DNA of 25,074 bases from CAYXVU01 sp964468725 (GTDB taxonomy: Bacteria > Acidobacteriota > Blastocatellia > UBA7656), in assembly GCA_964468725.1 (NCBI GenBank), contig CAYXVU010000071.1:1-25074 (forward strand). Reading direction: 5' to 3'. This document shows, in pieces, positions 8,117 through 15,193 of the stretch. Position 1 is the stretch's first letter; each line of letters starts with the position of its first letter. The translations under genes and the position numbers were made by a program. The notes beneath the pieces were generated by a model. That model was not told where the DNA came from. It did no database searches and was given only the letters and a program-made list of their open reading frames with translations.

Positions 8117-8980
8117 CTATTTCGGATAGCGAAAGATGACTTCGGCAACCGCGACATCTGCGCCGCTCAGGAAACCAGCCGGAAAGGCTGGCAGCGGGTC
8201 AGATGCCAAAATTGCGCGCTCGGCTGCTTTATTGACCAGATCAAGTTCGCTGCGTTGTTTAATATGAGCTGCTGCTACACGACCATTGCTCAATGACAGG
8301 ATTCTTCCATCCCGCGCAATTCGCAATCGAATGATGACGAATTGGGGAGTCGCGCTGTCAACGCTCGGCGGATTGTAATTGCGGCTCAAAATGGATTGAA
8401 TCAATCGCCCGTAGGCGGAGCCTCCGGGCAGTCCTGTTCCTCCGCCCAATCCGTTGCCGGAGCCGAGTCCAACCCCGCCGCGAAAAGAAGCGGGAGTGGG
8501 GCTGCCGTAACTGGAGCCGACCTGCGTTGTTTGTGACGAAGACCGCCCGCGCTCTTCTTTGCCGGTAAAGATGCGCTCTTCGCGCGGCACGACGGGGCGA
8601 TCCGTCTTCACTGCATCAGGATTGGATTCCGGCTTTTCGGTTGGCGGCATCAAGGCTTCTTCTGAGGTGGCTTCGGGCTTGCTGGTTTCAACTCTCGCAT
8701 TATTGACGGGGGAATCTTCATCGCCGATGAAGGATGCCGGTTGCGGTTTGGCGAAACCGAAAAGTACGGTCGGATCAGAGACGCCGACTTCAATCGAACC
8801 ACCGCCACCTTCGCCGCCTTCGCCTTCACCGGCGGCAACGAGTTGCGATGTGAAAGAGCGTTGGAAACCAAAAAAGAGAAGGAGACAGATCAATAGATGC
8901 AGGCCGATGGACAAGAGCAGTCCGGCCTTTGCCGATTGCGAAGGCTTCAACGGGCGATGGAATTCTGCCTGTGTGTTCAT
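8117..8980 (-). CDS. tolA: TolA/TonB-type energy-transducing protein
   Basis: 287 residues. A short cytoplasmic N-terminus, one membrane helix (about 19-39, GLLLSIGLHLLICLLLFFGF), a Gly-rich and acidic/Pro-rich low-complexity periplasmic linker (about 48-185, including GEGEGGEGGGG and GLGSGNGLGGGTGLPGG) and a C-terminal TonB/TolA-like domain (about 190-287: GRLIQSILSRNYNPP, FVIIRLRIARDGRI, AVAEVIFRYP). Its ATG overlaps the tolR stop (ATGA). Context makes it the TolA of this Tol system, linking TolQR to TolB/Pal. Unlike enterobacterial TolA it lacks a long alanine/lysine-rich helical domain II; the linker is disordered-looking instead. By sequence alone it could be called TonB; the operon decides for TolA. 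Confidence 0.88.
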   Translation of the reverse strand: MNTQAEFHRPLKPSQSAKAGLLLSIGLHLLICLLLFFGFQRSFTSQLVAAGEGEGGEGGGGSIEVGVSDPTVLFGFAKPQPASFIGDEDSPVNNARVETSKPEATSEEALMPPTEKPESNPDAVKTDRPVVPREERIFTGKEERGRSSSQTTQVGSSYGSPTPASFRGGVGLGSGNGLGGGTGLPGGSAYGRLIQSILSRNYNPPSVDSATPQFVIIRLRIARDGRILSLSNGRVAAAHIKQRSELDLVNKAAERAILASDPLPAFPAGFLSGADVAVAEVIFRYPK

Positions 8981-9411
8981 CTCTTCTTCTGCGTCGGTTC
9001 GGTGACCAAACTAACTTCTGCGCCTGCTTGCTTGGCCAAGTCGAGCACATAAGCGATGATGCGGTAAGGGGTATCGCCATCGCCGCGCACGTAGACTCTG
9101 CGCTCGCCCGCTTGACCGAGCGCTTTGCTGAGGAGAGCCGGTAAGTCATTAATGTTGACCTGTCTGGCTTCGGCCTGTGTGCTCAAATAGAGATTGCCAT
9201 CTTTATCAATGCTAACGACGACCGATTTGGGCTTTTGCGCCTCCGTGCGCGTCTCTTTGGTCTTCGGCAGATTAACCTCGATGCCGGTTTGCAAGATCGG
9301 AGCTGTAACCATAAAGATGACGAGCAAGACGAGCATCACATCAACGAGCGGAGTGACGTTGATCTCGGATAGCGAAGTTTGGGTGCGACCTTGCTGATTG
9401 GTAAACGCCAT
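8977..9411 (-). CDS. tolR: TolR/ExbD, proton-channel subunit
   Basis: 144 residues with the start at 9411 (MAFTNQQGRT), giving the usual short cytoplasmic tail. The family signature follows: SEINVTPLVDVMLVLLVIFM, with membrane-buried D24 the presumed proton-carrying Asp, then ILQTGIEVNLP and a periplasmic dimerisation domain with DGDTPYRIIAYVLDLAKQAG. A longer version from a TTG at 9480 is open but would add an atypical 23-residue basic tail. The stop overlaps tolA. With TolQ it converts proton flow into movement of TolA. Confidence 0.93.
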   Translation of the reverse strand: MAFTNQQGRTQTSLSEINVTPLVDVMLVLLVIFMVTAPILQTGIEVNLPKTKETRTEAQKPKSVVVSIDKDGNLYLSTQAEARQVNINDLPALLSKALGQAGERRVYVRGDGDTPYRIIAYVLDLAKQAGAEVSLVTEPTQKKR

Positions 9412-9483
9412 TTTTGATTGCCGGTTTGAGGGGGATAGGCTGAAGGTTGAAGCTTTGAGAGGCGAAACTTCACCCTTCAACTT
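9412..9483. other. tolQ-tolR spacer with short GTTGAAGG-type inverted repeats
   Basis: The 72-bp gap between the tolQ stop and tolR start is made largely of related TGAAGG/CCTTCA words. GTTGAAG at 9446-9452 is perfectly complementary to CTTCAAC at 9475-9481, and further TGAAG/CTTCA copies lie beside them. It may form a hairpin in the mRNA that adjusts tolR relative to tolQ; function is unknown. Confidence 0.45.
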
Positions 9484-10194
9484 TTACCTTTCAACTCGAA
9501 CATAATTTCGCTCAATCAAATTCAAAACCTCCATCGAGAAGCGATCCATGTTGGCGGTGAGGCGTTTGAGTTTATTGAGGAAGTAGTTGTAAAAGATCGC
9601 TGCCGGAACCGCCGCTGCAATGCCCGCAGCCGTAGCGATTAAGGCTTCGGCAATGCCGGGTGCGACCGATTGAATCGTCGAACTCGAAGCCGCGCTCAAT
9701 CCTTGAAAGGCGATAACGATGCCAACCACCGTCCCGAATAATCCGATGAACGGGGAGGCATTCGCCGTTGTCGCCAACCAGGACAGGCTCTTTTCCATCT
9801 CTCCAACTTCATCGAGTGTGGCCGATTGCAACGCGCGACCGATGGACTCGATGCTGCGAACTTGACCCGCCTCCAACTGCGAAGTGATCTCCTGATAACC
9901 AGCTAAAAAGACGCGGGCGACAGGGCTGGTGCGTGACGATTCCGCCGACAGATAGACATCCGATAGTTTGGTACGGCTGCGAAAGCTTTCCAGAAAGGCG
10001 GTGGTTGCCGCCTCCGCCTTCTTGAAAGAGAGAAATTTATTGAAGGTGACCGCCCATGAATAGAGCGAAAAGATCAGCAGAATGAGCAAAACGATTTTTG
10101 CCGTCAGGCTGGCGCGGAGGATAAGTTCGACAATCGAAATCGGCTGCGAGTCAACAGATTGTATAAAGAACAGAAGATGGACGATGCTATTCAA
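9484..10194 (-). CDS. tolQ: TolQ/ExbB, inner-membrane motor subunit
   Basis: 236 residues. The MotA/TolQ/ExbB plan is clear: TM1 (about 22-50, ASLTAKIVLLILLIFSLYSW), a large cytoplasmic loop, then two TMs (about 145-170, ASPFIGLFGTVVGIVIAF; about 180-205, GIAEALIATAAGIAAAVPAA) with the conserved LFGTVVGI and the small-residue channel face. The start is a TTG with AAAGGAG 7 nt upstream and no nearby ATG. It is first in the tol operon; the divergent potCD fusion begins about 50 bp away, so promoters for both must fit in a very short interval. Confidence 0.94.
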   Translation of the reverse strand: MNSIVHLLFFIQSVDSQPISIVELILRASLTAKIVLLILLIFSLYSWAVTFNKFLSFKKAEAATTAFLESFRSRTKLSDVYLSAESSRTSPVARVFLAGYQEITSQLEAGQVRSIESIGRALQSATLDEVGEMEKSLSWLATTANASPFIGLFGTVVGIVIAFQGLSAASSSTIQSVAPGIAEALIATAAGIAAAVPAAIFYNYFLNKLKRLTANMDRFSMEVLNLIERNYVRVER

Positions 10195-10246
10195 CGTTAG
10201 GCTCCTTTGGATATTGCGAAAATGATTCTATGGCGATGGGCTGCCA

Positions 10247-12148
10247 GTGTCAAACATGGTCGCTTTCTCAGTGCGCTTGACCGTTGTATTGAAATCGCCG
10301 ATATTCACTCGCGTGTCAGGAACACGAAAACGCGGCTATCTCCCTTCCGGGCTTGGGCTGTTTACCTTGTCGGTCTACCTCTTTCTCTATGCGCCAATCA
10401 TCGTATTGTCGGTCTTGTCTTTCAACCATTCGCGGTTTGGCAGCACCTGGCAAGGCTTCTCTTGGCATTGGTATGAACTAGCTTTTACGGATGACAATCT
10501 GATTCGATCATTACGCGTTAGCCTTTTCGTTGCCCTGTTGACAACGATTGTGGCAACCGTTTTAGGTACGCTGACGGCGTATGCAATGGCGCGCTATCGC
10601 TATCGGCTGACATCCTTAATCGAAGGTTTGGTCTTCTTGCCGGTCATCATACCCGAAATCGTTATCGGGTTTGCGATGGCAGGATTCTTTGGCCTCCTCG
10701 GAGCCGCATTCGGAGTGGGAACCATCGTTGCCGCGCACGTCGCGCTCTCCATCTCTTATGTCGTGTTTATTGTGCGAGCTCGTGTTGCCGGTCTCGACAG
10801 ATCGCTAGAAGATGCGGCGATGGATTTAGGCGCAACCCCATTGGCAACATTTTTCAAAGTGACCCTGCCATTGATTGCGCCGGGTATCGTATCGGCAGCC
10901 TTGTTGGTCTTCACCCTTTCACTCGATGATTATGTGATAACCAGTTTCGTTGCCGGGCCGGGAGCGACAACTCTACCCTTAAAGATTTATTCAATGGTCA
11001 AGACCGGAGTGACGCCAGAGATCAATGCGATTTCGACGGTATTGTTGGTTGCCACGATCATTCTCGCCTTTGTTGCCGAACGGTTGTCATCGAATCGGTC
11101 ATCTCGATTGACGCTGAGCGCAGGCGGCGGCGCTCTTTTACTCCTCATGGTATTTGCTTTCGGCGGTCAGACGGGGAAGAGTACAGGCGGCGAGTTGAAT
11201 ATCTTCGTCTGGTCGAATTATCTGCCGGACAGCGTGATTGCCAAGTTTGAAAGCCGCTATCACGCCAAAGTCAATGTCGAGTTGTACGACTCAAACGAAG
11301 CGATGTTGGCCCGACTACAGGCGGGCGGCGGGAACTATGACATCATCGTACCGAGCGATTACATGGTCACGGTGCTGCGCGAACAAGGGTTATTATTGGA
11401 GGTGGATCGGGATCGTTTGACCAACTTCTCTAATCTTGATCCACGTTTTGTCGGGTTGTCCCATGATCCGACCAATACAGTTTCCGTTCCGTATCTGTGG
11501 GGAACAACAGGCATCGGGTTTCGCAAAGACAAGGTGGAAGGGGCGATTGATCGTTGGGAGGTCTTGTGGGATGCGCGCTACCGAGATCGCATTGCCATGC
11601 TTGATGATGTTCGAGAAGTGATGGGGGCTGCCCTGAAAAAGAATGGCAAGTCGCTCAACAGCCTTGCTCCGCAAGAGATAGAAGAGGCCGGACGCGCCCT
11701 CCTTGAGCAAAAGCCGCTTGTAAAGGCTTATGATAGCGGCGGATTCGATCAACTGTTACTCTCCGGCGATGCCTGGATTGTTCAGGGCTACAACGGGCAG
11801 ATTGCGAAAGCCATGCTCGAAAACCCAATGATCGGATACGCTGTGCCGAAAGAGGGATGTACGTTATCGGTTGATAATCTCTGTATTCCTAAAAGTGCAG
11901 AGCATGTGGAGTTGGCTTTGGCCTTCATCAATTTTATTTTGGAGCCGGAAATTGCTGCCGAGATTGCCAACGAGACGGGATACGCAACGGCCAATCTGGC
12001 CGCCCGTCCGTTCATCAAGCCAGAGTTGTTAAACAATGAAGCGGTATTCCCATCGCCGGAATCGTTAGAACATTGCGAGGCAATTCAAGAAGTAGGGGAG
12101 ACGATCAACCTCTATGATCGCGTCTGGACGATGATCAAATCAGAGTAA
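10247..12148 (+). CDS. PotC-PotD fusion: polyamine-type ABC permease joined to its binding protein
   Basis: 633 residues, close to PotC (about 264) plus PotD (about 348). The permease half (about 1-280) has six hydrophobic helices and the EAA loop that docks the ATPase (SLEDAAMDLGATPLATFFKV). A seventh helix (about 288-305, LTLSAGGGALLLLMVFAFGG) tethers a periplasmic binding-protein half (about 316-633: LNIFVWSNYLP, YDIIVPSDYMV, PYLWGTTGIGF, DDVREVMGAAL, GYATANLAARP). Compared from memory with E. coli PotD, W322, Y325, D454, E457 and D543 match spermidine-site residues, but W229 is Y515 and W255 is S541, so ligand preference may differ. No potA or potB adjoins. The GTG at 10247 is the longest start; ATG 10256 or GTG 10310 are alternatives and no good ribosome site decides. 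Confidence 0.92.
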   Translation: MSNMVAFSVRLTVVLKSPIFTRVSGTRKRGYLPSGLGLFTLSVYLFLYAPIIVLSVLSFNHSRFGSTWQGFSWHWYELAFTDDNLIRSLRVSLFVALLTTIVATVLGTLTAYAMARYRYRLTSLIEGLVFLPVIIPEIVIGFAMAGFFGLLGAAFGVGTIVAAHVALSISYVVFIVRARVAGLDRSLEDAAMDLGATPLATFFKVTLPLIAPGIVSAALLVFTLSLDDYVITSFVAGPGATTLPLKIYSMVKTGVTPEINAISTVLLVATIILAFVAERLSSNRSSRLTLSAGGGALLLLMVFAFGGQTGKSTGGELNIFVWSNYLPDSVIAKFESRYHAKVNVELYDSNEAMLARLQAGGGNYDIIVPSDYMVTVLREQGLLLEVDRDRLTNFSNLDPRFVGLSHDPTNTVSVPYLWGTTGIGFRKDKVEGAIDRWEVLWDARYRDRIAMLDDVREVMGAALKKNGKSLNSLAPQEIEEAGRALLEQKPLVKAYDSGGFDQLLLSGDAWIVQGYNGQIAKAMLENPMIGYAVPKEGCTLSVDNLCIPKSAEHVELALAFINFILEPEIAAEIANETGYATANLAARPFIKPELLNNEAVFPSPESLEHCEAIQEVGETINLYDRVWTMIKSE

Positions 12149-12174
12149 GAGCGACACCTGCTGATCGAATCATT

Positions 12175-12196
12175 CTTGTAACCGGCTTGTAACCGG
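12175..12196. repeat. Tandem 11-bp direct repeat
   Basis: Two perfect adjacent copies of CTTGTAACCGG lie in the 48-bp gap between the convergent potCD and zinc-ribbon genes, ending right at the stop codon of the latter. Probably a slippage duplication. The CCGG ends could pair weakly, but there is no terminator-like T-tract. Confidence 0.85.
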
Positions 12197-12841
12197 CTAA
12201 ATCCGCAATCGAGCAATCGGGTCATCATCTTTTTCAAATTGTCGGAGCGGGCTCGATTGTTCGCGATTGATCCTACCGGTTCCGGGTTTAGCTGGCGGTT
12301 GCAGATTGCCTGTGCGCGCGGGCGGAGTGGCAGGCCGCGATTCCGGCATGGCAACCGGGCGTGTGCCCGGAGCCGGAAGCATTGGAGCCTTTGCGGCCTC
12401 CGGAGTCAACCGCTGACTCGGTCGCAAAGAGCCGGAAGGTAGCGCTGCCCCTCCGGCACTCAATCTGCCGGTGTTGCGCGGCTGCACTTGTTCGTTCAGA
12501 AACTTCTCGCCCATTTTGGCATCAATCATGCCACCGAGGCTGCGAAACAGTTTTACAACCCCAATCAATCCCAACAACAATGAGGTGGCATAAAAGTAGG
12601 CGGCGGTGGGCAGAAAGATATAGATCAAAACGGCGACCACGAGGACAGCGAGACCGAGAGCGATGCCTTGAATGCTCTCGCTAATCTGCTTGCGAGCGCG
12701 TTTATATTCGCGGTCACGTAACGGGTCGTCGTTGATGAGTTCGCCATTGAGCGCTTGCGTGACGACGGCAAGATTCATCCCACATGACTTACAGAATTTG
12801 GCTCCCTCAGTGGCCTGCGTCGAGCATACGGGACAATACAT
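12197..12841 (-). CDS. Zinc-ribbon membrane protein of unknown function
   Basis: 214 residues from the ATG at 12841, which has AGGAGA 7 nt upstream; upstream in-frame starts lack this. A four-cysteine zinc ribbon opens the protein (C3, C6, C17, C20: YCPVC...FCKSCG). A charged stretch follows, then two adjacent membrane helices (about 58-78 and 80-100) and a long Pro/Ala-rich tail (about 115-200) that looks disordered. The plan, a zinc ribbon at the membrane with a flexible tail, is common among bacterial hypothetical proteins and does not reveal a function. It converges on potCD and diverges from the M16-like gene. Confidence 0.85.
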   Translation of the reverse strand: MYCPVCSTQATEGAKFCKSCGMNLAVVTQALNGELINDDPLRDREYKRARKQISESIQGIALGLAVLVVAVLIYIFLPTAAYFYATSLLLGLIGVVKLFRSLGGMIDAKMGEKFLNEQVQPRNTGRLSAGGAALPSGSLRPSQRLTPEAAKAPMLPAPGTRPVAMPESRPATPPARTGNLQPPAKPGTGRINREQSSPLRQFEKDDDPIARLRI

Positions 12842-12963
12842 ACGTGCCTCTCCTGCTTCGCAAATAATCGGGCAATCTCGATGGGGTACGATCAATCGAG
12901 CTACGAGTTATTCGGTTAGGAGTGAATCGTGCAGGGGCACGGCGGGCAGTATAGCACGAAAGG

Positions 12964-12992
12964 TTGACGGGTTCTATACTCATCGTTACACT
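12964..12992 (+). promoter_or_regulatory. Probable sigma-70 promoter of the M16-menG-tldD-tldE unit
   Basis: TTGACG (12964-12969, 5 of 6) and TACACT (12987-12992, 4 of 6) are separated by 17 bp, about 35 bp before the GTG start. The spacer also contains TATACT (12975-12980), a better -10 word but without a matching -35. Confidence 0.45.
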
Positions 12993-13025
12993 CGATTGCG
13001 GCTGTAAACCCCGGAGGTTTTTGAA

Positions 13026-14411
13026 GTGAAAAGATATCTACCTCTTCTCATCGGTCTCCTTTTTCTTGTCCCAACAACTGCTAGCAGCGAATCAAATCCA
13101 ACCCCTGAGGCAACAGTAAGTCAGACAAGCGGAGTTGTTTTGCCTGTCGTCAAACGCGATTTCTTACTCAACGGATTGCAAGTGATCCTCCTCGAACAGG
13201 GCGGCGCAAACACGGTTACGGCGCGTCTGAGAATTAACAGCGGTTCGCTCTTTGACTTGGCGGGCAAAGGCGGACTGGCTGATTTAACCGCCGGAATGTT
13301 GCTGAGAGGCGGAGGCGGTTTTACCGCAAAGAATATCACGGAAGTGGCCGAGCAAGCCGGTTTAACGATCAACATACAGGTGAATTGGGATGCTACGGAT
13401 ATCGTGATGAGGGCACCGGCAGAAGGGCTTGAGACCATCTTTGACCTGCTGGGAAAGATGGTGATTACGCCGACCTTTGACGAGAAAGAATTGGAGGCGC
13501 TCAAGGGGCTCCGCACAGCCGAGATCAAAAGTCAGCCTTCTGATAACGCCGACACCGTGCTGTTAAAATCGGTGGAAACCATCTATGGAAGCCATCCTTA
13601 TGGCAGACCGCAACGCGGCACTGTAGAGTCGCTGGCAAAGGTCGTCCGGGCGGATTTGCTCTATTATCACAACCGCTTCTATCTGGCGAATAATGCCGTG
13701 TTACTAATAAGCGGTGATGTCAATATGGAACGCCTCACCCCCTTGGCGCGCAGTAAACTTGGCGCTTGGAAGAAAGGGGAGAAGGTTCCGGCAACCTTTC
13801 GTCCGCCGGAGCCATTGATGGCGCGCAAAGTTATGTTATTGGATCGCCCTGATGCCCGGATGTCCCTCGCTACCATTGCGCAACCCGGCATCTCACGACG
13901 CGCTCAGGACTATTTTGCCGCCTGGGTAATGAGCGAGTTACTGGGTGAGCGGGTTGCCCGTCTTGCAGATGGAAGTAAGGGAACCAGTGTTCGGCTTGAT
14001 TTGCATCCGCGCCTATTACAAGGGCCGCTCTTTTTGACGGCGCAGGCGCAGACCAGCGAGTTGCCCGCCGTGTTGAATCTGTTGGTTGAAGAGATGGGGA
14101 GTCTGGGCAGCGCGCAGATTGCCATCGAACAGGTGGAGGCGGCGAAGTCTCGCATCCTGGCAAACCTCGCGCAACGATTGCAATCGAATGAGGGCATGGC
14201 TGAGGTGTTGCTCGACATTGAACTATACGGGTTGGGGCGCGACTATCTGGTAACCTATGCCAATCGCATCAATGCTGTGAGCGCGGCGGATGTTCAGCGG
14301 GCTGCACAATCTTACTTAAAACCGCAAAGCATCGCGGTGCTGGTAGCAGGCCCGGCTAAGCAATTGGATGCCTCCTTAAAGAGTTTCGGAACGGTGACGG
14401 TGATGCCATAA
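13026..14411 (+). CDS. M16-family (insulinase/processing-peptidase fold) protein lacking the zinc motif
   Basis: 461 residues. GTG start with GGAGG 8 nt upstream and a signal peptide (LPLLIGLLFLVPTTASS), so exported. Two M16 half-domains are visible (about 38-240 and 255-455). Where active enzymes have HxxEH (GLAHLLEH) this has GLADLTAGM, with no His or Glu ligands. The second half also lacks the usual Arg/Tyr substrate-binding pair near the KGxxY region (here KGTSVRLDL). It resembles the non-catalytic partner of two-gene M16B systems, but no catalytic partner is next to it. It may be a scaffold or chaperone-like binding protein; no proteolysis is expected. It leads a same-strand run into menG, tldD and tldE with short gaps. 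Confidence 0.88.
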   Translation: MKRYLPLLIGLLFLVPTTASSESNPTPEATVSQTSGVVLPVVKRDFLLNGLQVILLEQGGANTVTARLRINSGSLFDLAGKGGLADLTAGMLLRGGGGFTAKNITEVAEQAGLTINIQVNWDATDIVMRAPAEGLETIFDLLGKMVITPTFDEKELEALKGLRTAEIKSQPSDNADTVLLKSVETIYGSHPYGRPQRGTVESLAKVVRADLLYYHNRFYLANNAVLLISGDVNMERLTPLARSKLGAWKKGEKVPATFRPPEPLMARKVMLLDRPDARMSLATIAQPGISRRAQDYFAAWVMSELLGERVARLADGSKGTSVRLDLHPRLLQGPLFLTAQAQTSELPAVLNLLVEEMGSLGSAQIAIEQVEAAKSRILANLAQRLQSNEGMAEVLLDIELYGLGRDYLVTYANRINAVSAADVQRAAQSYLKPQSIAVLVAGPAKQLDASLKSFGTVTVMP

Positions 14412-14448
14412 TGGCATCGTCGAAATTGTGCGCCGTCATCACACGGGG

Positions 14449-15168
14449 ATGGAAGAGAAAGAGATTTTGCTAGACGAGCAAAAAGCGATGCGGGTGCGCG
14501 CGATGTTTGCCGAGATTGCCCCGCGCTATGACTTTTTGAATCATGCCCTCTCCCTCCATGTCGACCGTCGCTGGCGTCGTTTGACGGTTCGAAAGTTACT
14601 GAATCACTTGAGGCGGCCGCAGTCCCGCGTTTTAGACCTCTGTTGCGGCACAGCAGACCTCTCGCTTGAACTGGGCAAGGAAGCCGAGACCGTTGGCCTG
14701 GACTTTTGTCACCCAATGCTGAAAATCGGACAACGAAAAGTGACTCGCACGCGCCATCCCATCTTGCTTGTCGAGGGGGATGCCCTCCATGTACCGGTTG
14801 CCGATGCCTCCTTTGATGTTGTAACCATCGCCTTCGGATTGCGTAACCTCGAAAGCCTAGAGGGTGGTCTGCGGGAGATGCACAGGGTCTTGAAGCCGCA
14901 GGGGCGAGCCGCAGTTTTGGAGTTTTCTCATCCTCGTTTACCGATCTTTCGCTCGCTCTTTGAGTTCTATTTCCATCGCCTATTGCCGAAGATTGGCAAA
15001 GCGATTTCCGGGTCGGCTAGCGCCTATCAATACCTGCCGGATTCGGTGCAGAGCTTTCCCGATCAGCAATCATTGGCGGCAAAGATGCGGGCAGCAGGGT
15101 TTACCGATGTTACCTTCTGCAATCTGTTTGGCGGGGTGGCGGCTTTACATTTAGGCGATAAAACGTAA
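14449..15168 (+). CDS. menG: MenG/UbiE, demethylmenaquinone (2-polyprenyl-benzoquinol) C-methyltransferase
   Basis: 239 residues from ATG 14449 (a GTG seven codons earlier is possible). The SAM-dependent methyltransferase core is clear: FAEIAPRYDFLNHALSLHVD, motif I VLDLCCGTADLSLEL, GLDFCHPML, FDVVTIAFGLRNLE, EMHRVLKPQGRAAVLEFSHP and the UbiE tail YLPDSVQSFPDQQSL. It methylates the quinone ring in the last or near-last step of menaquinone synthesis. The menaquinone rather than ubiquinone role is inferred from the suspected lineage. It starts 37 bp after the M16-like gene and ends 25 bp before tldD. Confidence 0.93.
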   Translation: MEEKEILLDEQKAMRVRAMFAEIAPRYDFLNHALSLHVDRRWRRLTVRKLLNHLRRPQSRVLDLCCGTADLSLELGKEAETVGLDFCHPMLKIGQRKVTRTRHPILLVEGDALHVPVADASFDVVTIAFGLRNLESLEGGLREMHRVLKPQGRAAVLEFSHPRLPIFRSLFEFYFHRLLPKIGKAISGSASAYQYLPDSVQSFPDQQSLAAKMRAAGFTDVTFCNLFGGVAALHLGDKT

Positions 15169-15193
15169 GATTAAGCTTTTCCGGTTGTAGCCT

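Noticed and set aside
9412..9480. TTG start extending TolR by 23 residues
   Set aside because: The extra residues are atypical for TolR and come from the repeat-rich spacer; ATG 9411 gives the normal family N-terminus.
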